In this document: positions 33,849-43,452 of the stretch, piece by piece
Layout of the letters: each line of letters opens with the position of its first letter
How positions within the stretch are numbered: position 1 is the stretch's first letter
DNA from: an uncultured Shimia sp.
Lineage (GTDB): Bacteria > Pseudomonadota > Alphaproteobacteria > Rhodobacterales > Rhodobacteraceae
Assembly (NCBI RefSeq): GCF_913054185.1
Contig: NZ_CAJXIV010000016.1
Span: 1 to 50,972 of the forward strand
Reading direction: 5' to 3'
DNA length: 50,972 nucleotides
Translations under genes and position numbers: made by a program
The notes under the pieces: generated by a model
The model's database searches: none
What the model was told of the DNA's origin: nothing
Seen by the model: only the letters and a program-made list of their open reading frames with translations

Positions 33849-35045
33849 ATGACTGATTTCAACAAAACCCGGGCCATGTTCGACATACCTGAGGGCATGA
33901 TCTACCTCAACGGCAACTCGCTGGGCCCAATGCCCAAAGCGGCGCCCGAGGCGATCAATAACTTCCTTCAGGACGAGTGGAAAACCGAGCTTATCAAAGG
34001 CTGGAACACCAAAGGTTGGTGGATGCAGACCAACACGCTTGGAGATCGCGTTGGGCGTCTGATTGGGGCGCCTGAAGGCACCACGGTTGTCAGCGACACG
34101 CTGTCGATCAAAGTGTTTCAGGCGGTCTCCGCCGGGTTGGCTCTGGTGCCTGACCGCAAGGTGATCCTCTCAGACAACGGCAATTTCCCGACTGACCTGT
34201 ATATCGCGGAAGGTCTGATAAAGCTCAAGGACGCGGGCTACGAGTTGCGTATCCCGGATCCTGAAAACGTGATCGATAACATCACGGACGAAGTAGCGGT
34301 GGTTATGGTCACCGAAGTTGATTACCGCACGGGCCGCAAACACGACATGTCGGCCCTGATCGAAAAGGCTCATGCTGTTGGCGCGGTTGTTGTCTGGGAT
34401 CTGGCCCACTCCTGTGGGGCAATCCCGGTGGATGTGATGGCGACGGATGTGGATTTTGCCATTGGCTGTACCTACAAATATGTCAATGGCGGCCCTGGTG
34501 CGCCCGCGTTCATCTACGTTGCGCCTCGATTGTTGGACAGCGTGGAGCCTTACCTGTCTGGTTGGTACGGACATGAAAGCCCCTTTGCGTTTGACACCGA
34601 TTACCGCCCAATGCCTGGAAAGATCGACCGGATGCGCATTGGCACACCATCGATTGCTGCGTTTTCGCTGCTGAGCGCGGCTTTAGACGTCTGGGAAGAT
34701 GTTGACATGACCGATCTGCTTCAGCGGTCGATAGACCTCAGCGAGTTGTTCATCAAAGAGGTCGAAGCCCGGTGTCCGGGGGTGACCTTTGCTGGGCCGC
34801 GCGACCCAATGCAACGTGGCAGCCATGTACCTTTTACGTTTGAGCACGGCTATGCCTGTATGCAGGCACTGATTGCAAACAATGTGATTGGCGATTTCCG
34901 TGCGCCAAACGTCATGCGGTTTGGCATCACACCGCTGTTTATAAACGAAGAGGACATTATGAAGGCGGTCGATACGCTTGCCGACATTTTGGCCAAAGAA
35001 ACATGGAAAGAAGAGCGCTTTCAGGTGCGGGCCAAAGTGACCTAA
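33849..35045 (+). CDS. kynU: Kynureninase
   Basis: 398 residues of the PLP-dependent hydrolase that splits kynurenine to anthranilate and alanine, or 3-hydroxykynurenine to 3-hydroxyanthranilate. The N-terminal IYLNGNSLGPMP, the cofactor-binding VVWDLAHSCGAIPVD and the PLP Lys about 210 in GCTYKYVNGGPG are all present. The C-terminal VIGDFRAPNVMRFGITPLF, which covers the substrate-binding Arg region, is intact. Together with the dioxygenase it gives a path from 3-hydroxykynurenine; tryptophan dioxygenase and formamidase genes are not in this window. A strong terminator follows 35 bp downstream. Confidence 0.95.
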   Translation: MTDFNKTRAMFDIPEGMIYLNGNSLGPMPKAAPEAINNFLQDEWKTELIKGWNTKGWWMQTNTLGDRVGRLIGAPEGTTVVSDTLSIKVFQAVSAGLALVPDRKVILSDNGNFPTDLYIAEGLIKLKDAGYELRIPDPENVIDNITDEVAVVMVTEVDYRTGRKHDMSALIEKAHAVGAVVVWDLAHSCGAIPVDVMATDVDFAIGCTYKYVNGGPGAPAFIYVAPRLLDSVEPYLSGWYGHESPFAFDTDYRPMPGKIDRMRIGTPSIAAFSLLSAALDVWEDVDMTDLLQRSIDLSELFIKEVEARCPGVTFAGPRDPMQRGSHVPFTFEHGYACMQALIANNVIGDFRAPNVMRFGITPLFINEEDIMKAVDTLADILAKETWKEERFQVRAKVT

Positions 35046-35080
35046 GCGTCGTCATTGCTATGATGCCTTCCAAGTGAAAG

Positions 35081-35114
35081 GCCCCAATCTTGCAAACGAG
35101 GTTGGGGCTTTTTT
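35081..35114 (+). terminator. Intrinsic terminator after kynU
   Basis: Stem GCCCCAATC (35081-35089) with GGTTGGGGC (35100-35108, one G-U pair), a 10-base loop and six T residues (35109-35114). It closes the aldehyde dehydrogenase-kynU transcript. Confidence 0.9.
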
Positions 35115-35191
35115 GTTGCCAACAACAAATATGCGCGGCACGAGGGTGATGTTCTCAATCATGTGCAACCAATAAAATCAGTTTAACTTTG

Positions 35192-35207
35192 TTATGTACG
35201 CACTAAA
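35192..35207. promoter_or_regulatory. HutC half-site-like element upstream of hutC
   Basis: TTATGT-ACGC-ACTAAA at 35192-35207 has the same half-site and spacer length as the perfect TTATGT-GCAG-ACATAA palindrome before hutI, with two changes in the second half. It lies about 35 bp before the hutC start and suggests autoregulation. Confidence 0.4.
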
Positions 35208-35239
35208 GTGAGTGTTCGACGCAAAGAGGATGCGAGCTG

Positions 35240-35929
35240 ATGAAAACCGCCTTTCGGGATGTGAAAGAAGACATTCGGCGCCGGATTGTGCGAGGCGTTT
35301 GGGGGGCAGGGGATCTTTTGCCCAATGAGGTGGATCTGGCCCAGGAGTTCCAATGCGCGCGCGCCACGGTCAATCGCGCCATGCGTGAGTTGGCGGATGA
35401 GGGGTTGGTTGAGCGGAAGCGCAAAGCGGGCACACGCGTGTTGTCGTCACCGGTGCGTCAGGCTCGGTTTCACATTCCTATTGTGCGCAAGGAGATTGAG
35501 GGCCGTGGCGCGATGTATCGCTATGCATTGGTCAATCGTGAAATTATCGACACGCCGGATTGGCTGCGGGCGCGTCTTGGTCTGGAACAAGGTAAACAGG
35601 TGCTGCATCTAACCTGTATGCATTACGGAGATAGCAGCCCTTATCAGTATGAAGATCGTTGGATCAATTTGGCGGCGCTTCCGCAGGCGGCAGATGCGGA
35701 TTTTGAGACAGTTGGACCCAACGAGTGGCTGATCGCTGAGGTGCCTTATTCTGACGCTGAGATTAGCTTCTCTGCGCTCACGGCGGAAGCGGAGGTTGCC
35801 AAACATCTGGGCTGCGCTGAGGGGGATCCGCTTTTTCTAGCGGAGCGCTCAACCTGGTTTGAGACCCGTGCGATCACCTATGTGAGATTGGTGTTTCACC
35901 GTGGGTATCGCATGACAACGCGGTATTGA
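35240..35929 (+). CDS. hutC: Histidine utilisation repressor HutC (GntR family)
   Basis: 229 residues. The N-terminal GntR winged helix is clear (VKEDIRRRIVRGVWGAGDLLP, then EVDLAQEFQCARATVNRAMR, LADEGLVERKRKAGTRV) and the C-terminal UTRA effector domain follows (QVLHLTCMHYGDSSPYQYED through ERSTWFETRAITYVRLVF). HutC proteins repress the hut genes and are released by urocanate. The location beside hutF and the hutIHGU operon supports the specific name. Tail-to-tail with hutF (2 bp). The 193 bp upstream hold the kynU terminator and a half-site of the hut palindrome. Confidence 0.92.
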   Translation: MKTAFRDVKEDIRRRIVRGVWGAGDLLPNEVDLAQEFQCARATVNRAMRELADEGLVERKRKAGTRVLSSPVRQARFHIPIVRKEIEGRGAMYRYALVNREIIDTPDWLRARLGLEQGKQVLHLTCMHYGDSSPYQYEDRWINLAALPQAADADFETVGPNEWLIAEVPYSDAEISFSALTAEAEVAKHLGCAEGDPLFLAERSTWFETRAITYVRLVFHRGYRMTTRY

Positions 35930-35931
35930 GG

Positions 35932-37296
35932 TCAGAGTCCGTCGCGCAGCGGTTTGACCGCTTTGCGATAGGCGGCAGCGATTTTGTCGCGGTGGATGTG
36001 GCGGCCGTGCTGAACCATGTGGCGTCCGGCGGACCAGACATCCGTGACCATGCGATTGTCGCCGGTAAAGACAAAACTGTCGAGGAGGGTGTCGCCTTGT
36101 AAGCCAGTGAGGTCGAGATGGTCTGTGTCCAGCGCCAGAAGATCGGCCCAAGCGCCAACCTCCACCTTGCCGGCCCCTCTTCCAGCGGCTTGTGCTCCGC
36201 CCGCAGAGATGGCGTCAATCATGCGACGCCCGGTTGAATGCTCTGTTGAGGCAAGAGCGGCGCGGCTGTGGTCGCGCAGGCGTTGGCTGGTGTCGAGTTG
36301 GCGCAGTTCTTCGGCTAGGGAAATCCGAATGTTGCTGTCTGATCCAATCGAGATGCGGCCGCCCGCGTCCATCCAACGCACGGCGCGGAAAATTCCGTCC
36401 CCCAGAGAAGCTTCGGTCAGAGGGCATAGCCCGGCGACGGCACCGGTTTTGGCCAGCGTCTCGGTTTCATATGGCAACATTTGTGTAAGATGGATCAGGC
36501 ACCAACGGTCATCCAATGGCAGGTTGTCCAGCGCCCATTCGACAGGGCGGGCATGCCAGCTGGCTTGGATCTCTTCAACCTCAGGAATTTGCTCCGCAAG
36601 ATGCAGATGCACGGGCCCATCAGGTACCAATTCCGCAGCTCTGCGCAGAGCGCTTTGCCCAACGGCCCGTAGGGAATGGGGCGCAACACCCAAGTTGGCA
36701 TCATCCGGCAGGACAGTGAGCGCGGCGCGGGAGGCTTCAATCATGCGCGCAAAGCGGTCTGGGTCATTGCCAAACCGCACCTGCCCAGGAGCCAGAGGGC
36801 GTTGGTCACAGCCGCCAAATTGATAGTGCACCGGCAGGAGTGTCAGTCCAATTCCGGAGGTTTCCGCGGCAGCGACGATCCGCTCTGCCATTTCACCAAT
36901 CTGATCATAAGGAACGCCTCCGGGTTGGTGATGCAGGTAGTGGAACTCCACATTGGTGGCAAAACCCGCCTCAAGCATTTCCATCTGCACCAGTGCGGCG
37001 ATGGCCTGCACTTGCTCCGGGGTGAGGGCGTCAAGAAAGCGGAACATGAGGTGCCGCCAGGTCCAGAAGCTGTCGGTCTTGTTTTCGCCCCGCCGTTCCG
37101 TGAGGCCTGCCATGGCCCGTTGAAAGGCGTGGCTGTGGCTGTTGGCCGGGGCCGGCATCAAGGCGCCAACCCTAAGACCTTCTGGGGTTCTGTTCGCCTT
37201 GATGTCGGAAATGCGGCCATCCGCGCCAATTTTTATCCGAACATCCTTGGCCCATCCATTGGAGGTCAGTGCCTGCTCTGCCCAAATGATGCTCAT
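35932..37296 (-). CDS. hutF: Formimidoylglutamate deiminase HutF
   Basis: A 454-residue amidohydrolase-superfamily enzyme converting N-formimidoyl-L-glutamate to N-formyl-L-glutamate and ammonia, the four-step-plus-one variant of histidine degradation. Metal and catalytic residues appear in PANSHSHAFQRAMAGL (metal His pair), PVHLHLAEQIPEV (His/Glu), WCLIHLTQM (His) and ISIGSDSNI (Asp). C-terminal GAWADLLALDTDHLDLTG is typical of the superfamily. It is divergent from hutI across a 76-bp control region with the hut palindrome, and its product is the substrate of HutG in this same locus, so the set is coherent. Confidence 0.94.
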   Translation of the reverse strand: MSIIWAEQALTSNGWAKDVRIKIGADGRISDIKANRTPEGLRVGALMPAPANSHSHAFQRAMAGLTERRGENKTDSFWTWRHLMFRFLDALTPEQVQAIAALVQMEMLEAGFATNVEFHYLHHQPGGVPYDQIGEMAERIVAAAETSGIGLTLLPVHYQFGGCDQRPLAPGQVRFGNDPDRFARMIEASRAALTVLPDDANLGVAPHSLRAVGQSALRRAAELVPDGPVHLHLAEQIPEVEEIQASWHARPVEWALDNLPLDDRWCLIHLTQMLPYETETLAKTGAVAGLCPLTEASLGDGIFRAVRWMDAGGRISIGSDSNIRISLAEELRQLDTSQRLRDHSRAALASTEHSTGRRMIDAISAGGAQAAGRGAGKVEVGAWADLLALDTDHLDLTGLQGDTLLDSFVFTGDNRMVTDVWSAGRHMVQHGRHIHRDKIAAAYRKAVKPLRDGL

Positions 37297-37319
37297 GACG
37301 GTTCCCTGCTTGACTGAAT

Positions 37320-37337
37320 ATTATGTGCAGACATAAT
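37320..37337. promoter_or_regulatory. Perfect palindrome ATTATGT-GCAG-ACATAAT, candidate HutC operator
   Basis: Seven-base perfect arms (37320-37326 and 37331-37337) in the 76-bp gap between the divergent hutF and hutI genes, placed to control both promoters. A degenerate copy precedes hutC. The match of position, symmetry and regulator makes a HutC operator likely. Confidence 0.7.
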
Positions 37338-37372
37338 GCAAATTAATCTGACTCGGCAAGGGATTCGTCGTC

Positions 37373-38566
37373 ATGCTCCTAACAAACGCCACTTTGGCCA
37401 CCATGACCGGGGGAGAAGCCTACGGGCTGATCGCCGAGGGTGCGATCGCGATTGAGGGGGAGCGCATTGTTTGGGTGGGGGCGCAGGCCGATTTGCCCGC
37501 TAACTATGCGGAGTTGCATTCGCAGGATTTGGGCGGGCGGCTGGTGACGCCGGCGCTGATTGATTGTCACACACATATTGTGGCTGGCGGCAATCGGGCA
37601 CGTGAGTTTGAGATGCGGTTGCATGGCGCAAGCTATGAAGAGATTGCGCGGGCAGGGGGCGGGATTGTCTCGACCGTGAAAGCCACGCGGGCGGCGTCTG
37701 AAGGCGAGTTGCTGGCGGATGCGCTGCCGAAGGTCGACGCGTTGATTGCTGAAGGCACAACGCTCATTGAGGTCAAGTCCGGTTACGGGTTGGACTTGGA
37801 AACGGAACTGAAGATGTTGCGTGTCGCGCGTCGGATCGAAACCGTGCGCCCGATCCGGGTCGTGACAACCTTCCTTGGGGCGCATGCGGTGCCGCCGGAG
37901 TTTGCCGGACAAGGCGACGCCTACATCGACACAGTGTGCATTCCGGCGCTGCGGGCTGCTCATGAAGAGGGGCTGGTGGATGCGGTGGACGGATTTTGCG
38001 AGGGGATCGCGTTTCAGCCCGCGCAGATCGCACGCGTGTTTGAAGTGGCGCGTGAATTGGGCCTGCCGATCAAGTTACACGCGGAGCAGCTATCCAATCT
38101 TGGAGGGGCAAAACTGGCCGCCAGCTATGGCGCGTTGAGCGCGGATCATATCGAGTATCTGGATGAAGACGGCGTCGCGGCGATGGCCTCGGCGGGAACG
38201 ACGGCTGTGATTTTGCCCGGGGCGTTTTATACTTTGCGCGAAACTCAGGTGCCGCCAATTGAGGCGTTGCGCAAACACGGCGTGCCAATGGCGCTGGCGA
38301 CGGATGCCAATCCTGGCTCCTCACCGCTGACCTCGCTTTTGTTGACGATGAACATGGGCTGTACGCTGTTTCGCATGACGCCTGAGGAAGCTTTGGCCGG
38401 GGTTACTCGCAATGCAGCGCTGGCGCTTGGCGCTGCGGATTGCGGCACAATTGAAGAGAACAAACGGGCCGATTTGGCCGTGTGGGATGTCAGCCACCCG
38501 GCTGAGCTTGCTTATCGCATCGGGTTCAACCCGTTGCATCACCGTATCTTTGGAGGTCGCGCATGA
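37373..38566 (+). CDS. hutI: Imidazolonepropionase
   Basis: 397 residues of the amidohydrolase that opens 4-imidazolone-5-propanoate to N-formimidoyl-L-glutamate. The metal-binding [20 protein letters not shown], the substrate loop [41 protein letters not shown] and [10 protein letters not shown] are all characteristic of HutI. It is the first gene of the plus-strand hut operon and overlaps hutH by four bases (ATGA). The hut palindrome is 36 bp before its start. No strong Shine-Dalgarno sequence is seen. Confidence 0.95.
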   Translation: MLLTNATLATMTGGEAYGLIAEGAIAIEGERIVWVGAQADLPANYAELHSQDLGGRLVTPALIDCHTHIVAGGNRAREFEMRLHGASYEEIARAGGGIVSTVKATRAASEGELLADALPKVDALIAEGTTLIEVKSGYGLDLETELKMLRVARRIETVRPIRVVTTFLGAHAVPPEFAGQGDAYIDTVCIPALRAAHEEGLVDAVDGFCEGIAFQPAQIARVFEVARELGLPIKLHAEQLSNLGGAKLAASYGALSADHIEYLDEDGVAAMASAGTTAVILPGAFYTLRETQVPPIEALRKHGVPMALATDANPGSSPLTSLLLTMNMGCTLFRMTPEEALAGVTRNAALALGAADCGTIEENKRADLAVWDVSHPAELAYRIGFNPLHHRIFGGRA

Positions 38567-40101
38567 GCGTGTTTGAACTCACCCCTGGCGTTGTGACGCT
38601 GGAACAACTGGCGGATGTGTATTGGAATGAGCGTGCTGTCACGTTGAACCCGGTCTGCAAACCTGCGGTGGATAATGCGGCGAGGCGTATTGATGCGGCC
38701 GCGGCAGGAGATGTGGCAGTTTATGGCGTGAACACAGGGTTTGGCAAATTGGCCAGCCTTAAGATCGCACCGGAAGACACGGCCACGTTGCAGCGCAATT
38801 TGATCCTGAGCCATTGCTGCGGCGTGGGTGGGGCGGTGCCTCGGCGGATGGCCCGGTTGATGATAACTCTCAAGCTGTTGAGCTTTGGGCGTGGGGCCAG
38901 CGGGGTGCGCTGGGACTACGTCGAGCTGCTGCAAGACATGCTGGCCAAAGGCGTGACACCGGTGATCCCGGCGCAGGGCTCGGTGGGGGCTTCCGGCGAT
39001 TTGGCACCACTCTCGCACATGACCGCTGTGGTGATTGGAGAAGGGGAGGCGGAATACGCGGGGGAAGTCTTGCCTGGAGCCGAGGCGCTGGCGAAGGCCG
39101 GACTGTCACCCATTCAGCTGGGCCCCAAAGAAGGGTTGGCCTTTATCAATGGCACGCAGTTTTCGACGGCTTTTGCACTGGCGGGGCTATTTGAGGCCTG
39201 GCAGTCGGCGCAAAACGCACTGGTGATTTCTGCCATGTCGACAGATGCGATCATGGGCTCAACCGCGCCGTTGCAGCCAGAAATTCATCAGTTGCGCGGT
39301 CAACGTGGGCAAATAGAGGCGGCAGCAACCATGCGTGCCATCCTCGCAGGCAGCGAAATCCGAGAGAGCCACCGGGATGACGACAGCCGTGTGCAGGACC
39401 CGTATTGTATTCGGTGCCAACCACAAGTGACCGGCGCGGCAATGGACGTGATCCGACAGGCAGCCACCACGCTTGAGATTGAGGCCAACGCAGCCACCGA
39501 CAACCCGTTGGTGCTGACTGAGGCGGGATTGATTGTGTCTGGTGGCAATTTCCATGCGGAGCCTGTGGGCTTTGCCGCAGATATGATTGCCTTGGCGGTG
39601 TCAGAGATTGGCGCAATTGCCCAGCGGCGCATTGCGTTGATGGTCGATCCAACGCTGAGCCATGATTTGCCGCCGTTTTTGACGCCGGAGCCGGGACTAA
39701 ATTCTGGCTTGATGATTGCCGAGGTCACGACGGCTGCGTTGATGAGCGAAAACAAACATTTGGCCAATCCCTGTGTGACGGATTCGACGCCTACGTCTGC
39801 CAATCAAGAAGACCATGTGTCCATGGCGGCGCATGGTGCGCGCCGGCTGATACCGATGGTGACCAACCTGAACCGAATTCTCGGGGTAGAGCTGCTCTGT
39901 GCCGGGCAGGGTGTTGAATTCCGCACTCCTTTGGTGACGTCTGAGCCGTTGCAATCCGTGCTGATGCGATTGCGACAGGACGTTGCGACGCTTGGGGCTG
40001 ACCGTTACATGGCGCCGGATCTGGAGGCAGCGGCAAACTTGGTTGCGGCGGGGGCGCTTACAAAAGCTTGTGGCGCAGCCTTGCCGGAGCTGAGCGCATG
40101 A
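38563..40101 (+). CDS. hutH: Histidine ammonia-lyase
   Basis: 512 residues; first step of histidine degradation, histidine to trans-urocanate and ammonia. The Ala-Ser-Gly triad that cyclises to the MIO cofactor is at about 143-145 in [15 protein letters not shown]. The N-terminal [12 protein letters not shown] loop with the catalytic Tyr, the [15 protein letters not shown] stretch and [10 protein letters not shown] near the C-terminal third are intact. Start and stop both overlap neighbours by ATGA, showing tight coupling in the order I-H-G. Length is as in other bacteria. Confidence 0.96.
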   Translation: MSVFELTPGVVTLEQLADVYWNERAVTLNPVCKPAVDNAARRIDAAAAGDVAVYGVNTGFGKLASLKIAPEDTATLQRNLILSHCCGVGGAVPRRMARLMITLKLLSFGRGASGVRWDYVELLQDMLAKGVTPVIPAQGSVGASGDLAPLSHMTAVVIGEGEAEYAGEVLPGAEALAKAGLSPIQLGPKEGLAFINGTQFSTAFALAGLFEAWQSAQNALVISAMSTDAIMGSTAPLQPEIHQLRGQRGQIEAAATMRAILAGSEIRESHRDDDSRVQDPYCIRCQPQVTGAAMDVIRQAATTLEIEANAATDNPLVLTEAGLIVSGGNFHAEPVGFAADMIALAVSEIGAIAQRRIALMVDPTLSHDLPPFLTPEPGLNSGLMIAEVTTAALMSENKHLANPCVTDSTPTSANQEDHVSMAAHGARRLIPMVTNLNRILGVELLCAGQGVEFRTPLVTSEPLQSVLMRLRQDVATLGADRYMAPDLEAAANLVAAGALTKACGAALPELSA

Positions 40102-40901
40102 ACACCGTTGACGTGATCCATGGTGACAGCCCCATCATTTTGGGACAGCCGCATGGTGGTACCTTTGTGCCAGAGGAGGTTTTTGCTCGGCTCAATGCCA
40201 AAGGACAGGAATTGGCGGATACCGACTGGCACATCACGCAGCTCTACGACGGGCTGCTGGATGGGGCGACGGTGGTGACATCAAACATCCACCGCTATGT
40301 GATTGATGCCAATCGCGATCCCGCAGGCGTTTCACTTTATCCTGGTCAAAACACCACGACGCTGGTGCCGCTCACCGACTTCGACGGGCAAGCGATTTGG
40401 CACGGCGGACAAGAGCCATCTGCGGATGAAATTGAAAGCCGACGCGAGGCTTATCATGCGCCGTATCATGCTGCATTGGCGGAACAGATTGCCCGTATGA
40501 AAGCCCGCCATGGTGTGGCGATCTTGTATGATTGCCACTCGATCCGATCAGACATTCCCTTTCTTTTTGAGGGGCAACTGCCAGCTTTTTCTATTGGCAC
40601 CAACATGGGGGCAACCTGCGACGACAGGATTGAGACCGCTGTGAATGAGGCCGCTTTTGCGGCCGACGGCTTTGATGCTGTGTCCAATGGGCGTTTCAAA
40701 GGCGGTTGGACCACGCGTCACTATGGCCAGCCGGATCGCAATGAACATGCCATCCAGATGGAGCTGGCGCAGCACACCTATATGCGTGAAGCGGCACCCT
40801 GGACCTACCTGCCGGAGCGTGCGGAGACACTGCGCACGCATCTCAAAACCATTCTTCAGACACTCAATGATCTCGCCTTGTCAGGCGTGCTGACCCGATA
40901 A
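40098..40901 (+). CDS. hutG: N-formylglutamate deformylase
   Basis: 267 residues of the FGase family, hydrolysing N-formyl-L-glutamate to glutamate and formate, the step after HutF. Recognisable are [19 protein letters not shown] at the N-terminus, [14 protein letters not shown] with the conserved Arg-Asp, the metal/catalytic [18 protein letters not shown] and [13 protein letters not shown]. The start at 40098 overlaps the hutH stop; ten extra in-frame codons upstream lie in hutH and are not needed. The type (deformylase, not the arginase-like HutG of other organisms) agrees with the presence of HutF. Confidence 0.94.
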   Translation: MNTVDVIHGDSPIILGQPHGGTFVPEEVFARLNAKGQELADTDWHITQLYDGLLDGATVVTSNIHRYVIDANRDPAGVSLYPGQNTTTLVPLTDFDGQAIWHGGQEPSADEIESRREAYHAPYHAALAEQIARMKARHGVAILYDCHSIRSDIPFLFEGQLPAFSIGTNMGATCDDRIETAVNEAAFAADGFDAVSNGRFKGGWTTRHYGQPDRNEHAIQMELAQHTYMREAAPWTYLPERAETLRTHLKTILQTLNDLALSGVLTR

Positions 40902-40911
40902 GGAGACCGAT

Positions 40912-42585
40912 ATGACCGATCCACGCAAGAACACCCGTGATGTTTTCCCGCCTACAGGCACTGAGCTGAATGCCAAAAGTTGGATGACCGAAGCGCCGTT
41001 GCGGATGATGATGAACAACCTGCATCCAGATGTGGCAGAGAACCCGCATGAATTGGTGGTGTATGGCGGCATTGGTCGCGCGGCGCGCACTTGGAAAGAC
41101 TTCGATCTGATTGTCGACACGTTGAAGGACCTTGAGGGCGACGAGACCCTCATTGTGCAATCTGGCAAGCCTGTGGCGGTTGTCAGAACCCACGCAGATG
41201 CGCCGCGTGTACTGATTGCCAATTCCAACCTTGTGCCGCATTGGGCCAATTGGGACCACTTCAATGAGCTCGATAAAAAGGGCCTGATGATGTACGGTCA
41301 GATGACCGCCGGGTCGTGGATATACATTGGCACACAGGGCATTGTGCAGGGCACTTATGAGACCTTTGCTGAGGCTGGGCGTCAGCATTACGGTGGTGAC
41401 TTGACCGGCAAATGGGTGCTGACCGGTGGCCTTGGCGGCATGGGCGGGGCGCAGCCTTTGGCGGCGGTCATGGCCGGCGCCTGCTGCCTCGCGGTGGAAT
41501 GTGACGAGACCCGTGCCGACTTCCGTCTGCGCACCCGCTATGTCGATGAGAAGACTGATAATCTTGATGAGGCGCTGGAGATAATTGGCCGTTGGACCAA
41601 GGCGGGCGAGGCCAAATCTGTGGCGCTGATTGGCAACGCGGCTGACATCTTCCCGGAAATCCACAAGCGTGGCATCCGACCGGATATTGTGACGGATCAG
41701 ACCTCAGCCCATGACCCGGTCAACGGGTATCTGCCGCAGGGCTGGACCGTGGCTGAATGGCGCACAAAGGCAGAGACTGCACCTAAAGAAGTGGAGAAGG
41801 CCGCACGCGCAAGCATGAAGGTGCAGGTTGCGGCGATGGTGGCCTTCCATGAAGACGGCGTGCCGACGGTCGATTATGGCAACAATATCCGCCAGATGGC
41901 TTTGGAAGAAGGCTTGGAAAATGCCTTTGCGTTCCCGGGGTTCGTGCCAGCCTACATCCGCCCGCTGTTCTGCAAAGGGGTTGGGCCGTTCCGTTGGGCC
42001 GCGTTGTCTGGTGATCCTGAGGACATCTACAAAACTGACGCGGCAATGAAGAAGCTGTTTCCTGAGAACACACATCTGCACAATTGGCTCGACATGGCGC
42101 GCGATCGGATTGCATTTCAAGGCCTGCCGGCGCGGATTTGCTGGATTGGCTTGGGGGACCGTCACCGCGCAGGGCTGATGTTCAACGAGATGGTCGCGTC
42201 TGGCGAGTTGAAGGCACCGGTTGTGATTGGTCGGGATCATCTTGACAGCGGGTCAGTGGCGTCGCCAAACCGCGAAACTGAATCCATGAAAGATGGGTCT
42301 GATGCGGTGTCTGACTGGCCATTGCTCAATGCGCTAATCAACACAGCGTCCGGAGCCACTTGGGTCAGTCTGCATCATGGTGGCGGGGTTGGCATGGGAT
42401 TCAGCCAGCATTCCGGCGTGGTGATTTGTGCCGATGGCACGCCTGAGGCCGCAAAACGCCTAGAACGTGTGCTGTGGAATGATCCGGCCTCTGGTGTTTG
42501 GCGTCATGCGGATGCGGGTTATGACAGCGCAGTAGAGTGCGCCCGTGACCATGGATTGCGCCTGCCTGGTATTTTGGGGAAGTGA
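40912..42585 (+). CDS. hutU: Urocanate hydratase
   Basis: 557 residues; converts urocanate to 4-imidazolone-5-propanoate with a tightly bound NAD as electrophile. Family sequence runs from the start ([20 protein letters not shown]) to the end. The NAD site [14 protein letters not shown], the substrate-binding YGNNIRQMA, the Cys-containing [18 protein letters not shown] and [17 protein letters not shown] are conserved. It is the last gene of the hut operon, 10 bp after hutG with AAGGAGA before the ATG. Confidence 0.97.
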   Translation: MTDPRKNTRDVFPPTGTELNAKSWMTEAPLRMMMNNLHPDVAENPHELVVYGGIGRAARTWKDFDLIVDTLKDLEGDETLIVQSGKPVAVVRTHADAPRVLIANSNLVPHWANWDHFNELDKKGLMMYGQMTAGSWIYIGTQGIVQGTYETFAEAGRQHYGGDLTGKWVLTGGLGGMGGAQPLAAVMAGACCLAVECDETRADFRLRTRYVDEKTDNLDEALEIIGRWTKAGEAKSVALIGNAADIFPEIHKRGIRPDIVTDQTSAHDPVNGYLPQGWTVAEWRTKAETAPKEVEKAARASMKVQVAAMVAFHEDGVPTVDYGNNIRQMALEEGLENAFAFPGFVPAYIRPLFCKGVGPFRWAALSGDPEDIYKTDAAMKKLFPENTHLHNWLDMARDRIAFQGLPARICWIGLGDRHRAGLMFNEMVASGELKAPVVIGRDHLDSGSVASPNRETESMKDGSDAVSDWPLLNALINTASGATWVSLHHGGGVGMGFSQHSGVVICADGTPEAAKRLERVLWNDPASGVWRHADAGYDSAVECARDHGLRLPGILGK

Positions 42586-42619
42586 AGTCTCTTTCACCTG
42601 CCTTGGAACGCTAAACCAC

Positions 42620-42649
42620 TTGCCAGTTTTATTTCGGCAAAACTGGCAA
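42620..42649. repeat. 11-bp perfect inverted repeat after hutU
   Basis: TTGCCAGTTTT (42620-42630) and AAAACTGGCAA (42639-42649) with an 8-base loop. It can close the hut transcript as an mRNA 3' hairpin although no T-run follows; a second short dyad CTCCATGG / CCGTGGAG lies at about 42660-42675. Confidence 0.6.
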
Positions 42650-42720
42650 AATCGCATAGCTCCATGGCCGTGGAGTTAGTGATACTCGAGGTAGAGTGAA
42701 ATTGGCTGGACGTCTTCAGT

Positions 42721-43224
42721 TCAGCGACAGGCTGAAAAGGTAGGACGGCGGGCGGCGGCGTTCAGGCTTTTGCGCGTTTGTTCAAAAACTGCGCAAGCGG
42801 CGTCAATTAAGCGTTGTTCCTGTGGGCTGCGAAAGGCGCGGCGTTTGGGTGTGGTTTCGCGAGTTGCGGTCTGTTCTCGCTTCGGCTCTTGTTTGGCTTT
42901 GCTCGTGCTATGAGTGTCATGCGCGTTGGTTGTGCGGGGGCGTTGCGTCTGCTTCGTGGTGCGTGCTGTGCGTTTTGCCTGCGCCTTGGGTTTCTGACGC
43001 TTGTTGGGCGTTGGCTGCATGCCTTTTTGCAGGCGATGATGCGCCACAGCGTCATATGCTGCGTTGATCTCGCCCATGCGGTGGGTGGCTTCTTCTGGGT
43101 CGGTCCGGGCGAGGTCCGGATGGTAGCTCCGCACCAGCTTGCGCCAAGCGGAGCGCATTTCTTTGTCGCTGACCTCAGGTGTCACGCCCAAAATCTGGTA
43201 TGCTTTTGCAATCTTGTCTTTCAT
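42721..43224 (-). CDS. J-domain (DnaJ-like) protein with basic low-complexity tail
   Basis: About 167 residues. Residues ~1-65 are a J domain with the essential HPD in RSYHPDLAR, which would stimulate an Hsp70. After it, residues ~70-130 are strongly basic and poor in hydrophobics (repeated Lys, Arg, Thr, Gln), like a disordered or nucleic-acid-binding linker, and the end is a short helix (SPQEQRLIDAACAVFEQTRK). The start at 43224 matches the J-domain beginning; a Met 13 codons upstream is possible. There is no zinc or C-terminal substrate domain, so it is a specialised J-protein rather than DnaJ. Confidence 0.8.
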   Translation of the reverse strand: MKDKIAKAYQILGVTPEVSDKEMRSAWRKLVRSYHPDLARTDPEEATHRMGEINAAYDAVAHHRLQKGMQPTPNKRQKPKAQAKRTARTTKQTQRPRTTNAHDTHSTSKAKQEPKREQTATRETTPKRRAFRSPQEQRLIDAACAVFEQTRKSLNAAARRPTFSACR

Positions 43225-43394
43225 ACCGGGGGCCTCGCTTCGCTGGATGCGGTCGTTAATCATTTGGTAATAATTTGAACTACCTTTTCTGCGAGATGTC
43301 CGGAAGCCGGGTCTAGAGTGCGTGGTTAACACATCTAAAGATTAACCTTGATCTGGATTGCGAGAGTTCGAGTTGAGGTAAGGCGCTGCCGAAA

Positions 43395-43432
43395 AAGCAA
43401 AAAGCCCCGGCGCGGGGGCGTCGAGGCTTTCG
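43395..43432 (-). terminator. Intrinsic terminator after the FabMG-like gene
   Basis: On the minus strand AAAGCCTCG pairs with CGGGGCTTT (one G-U) around a C-rich loop and is followed by T-rich sequence. It is 21 bp beyond the stop of the minus-strand gene. Confidence 0.8.
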
Positions 43433-43452
43433 GTCTTTTGATGTGTTGGTGA

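Noticed and set aside
40864-41664. 266-codon minus-strand frame opposite hutU
   Set aside because: Antisense shadow of urocanase; no recognisable domain and overlapping a certain gene.
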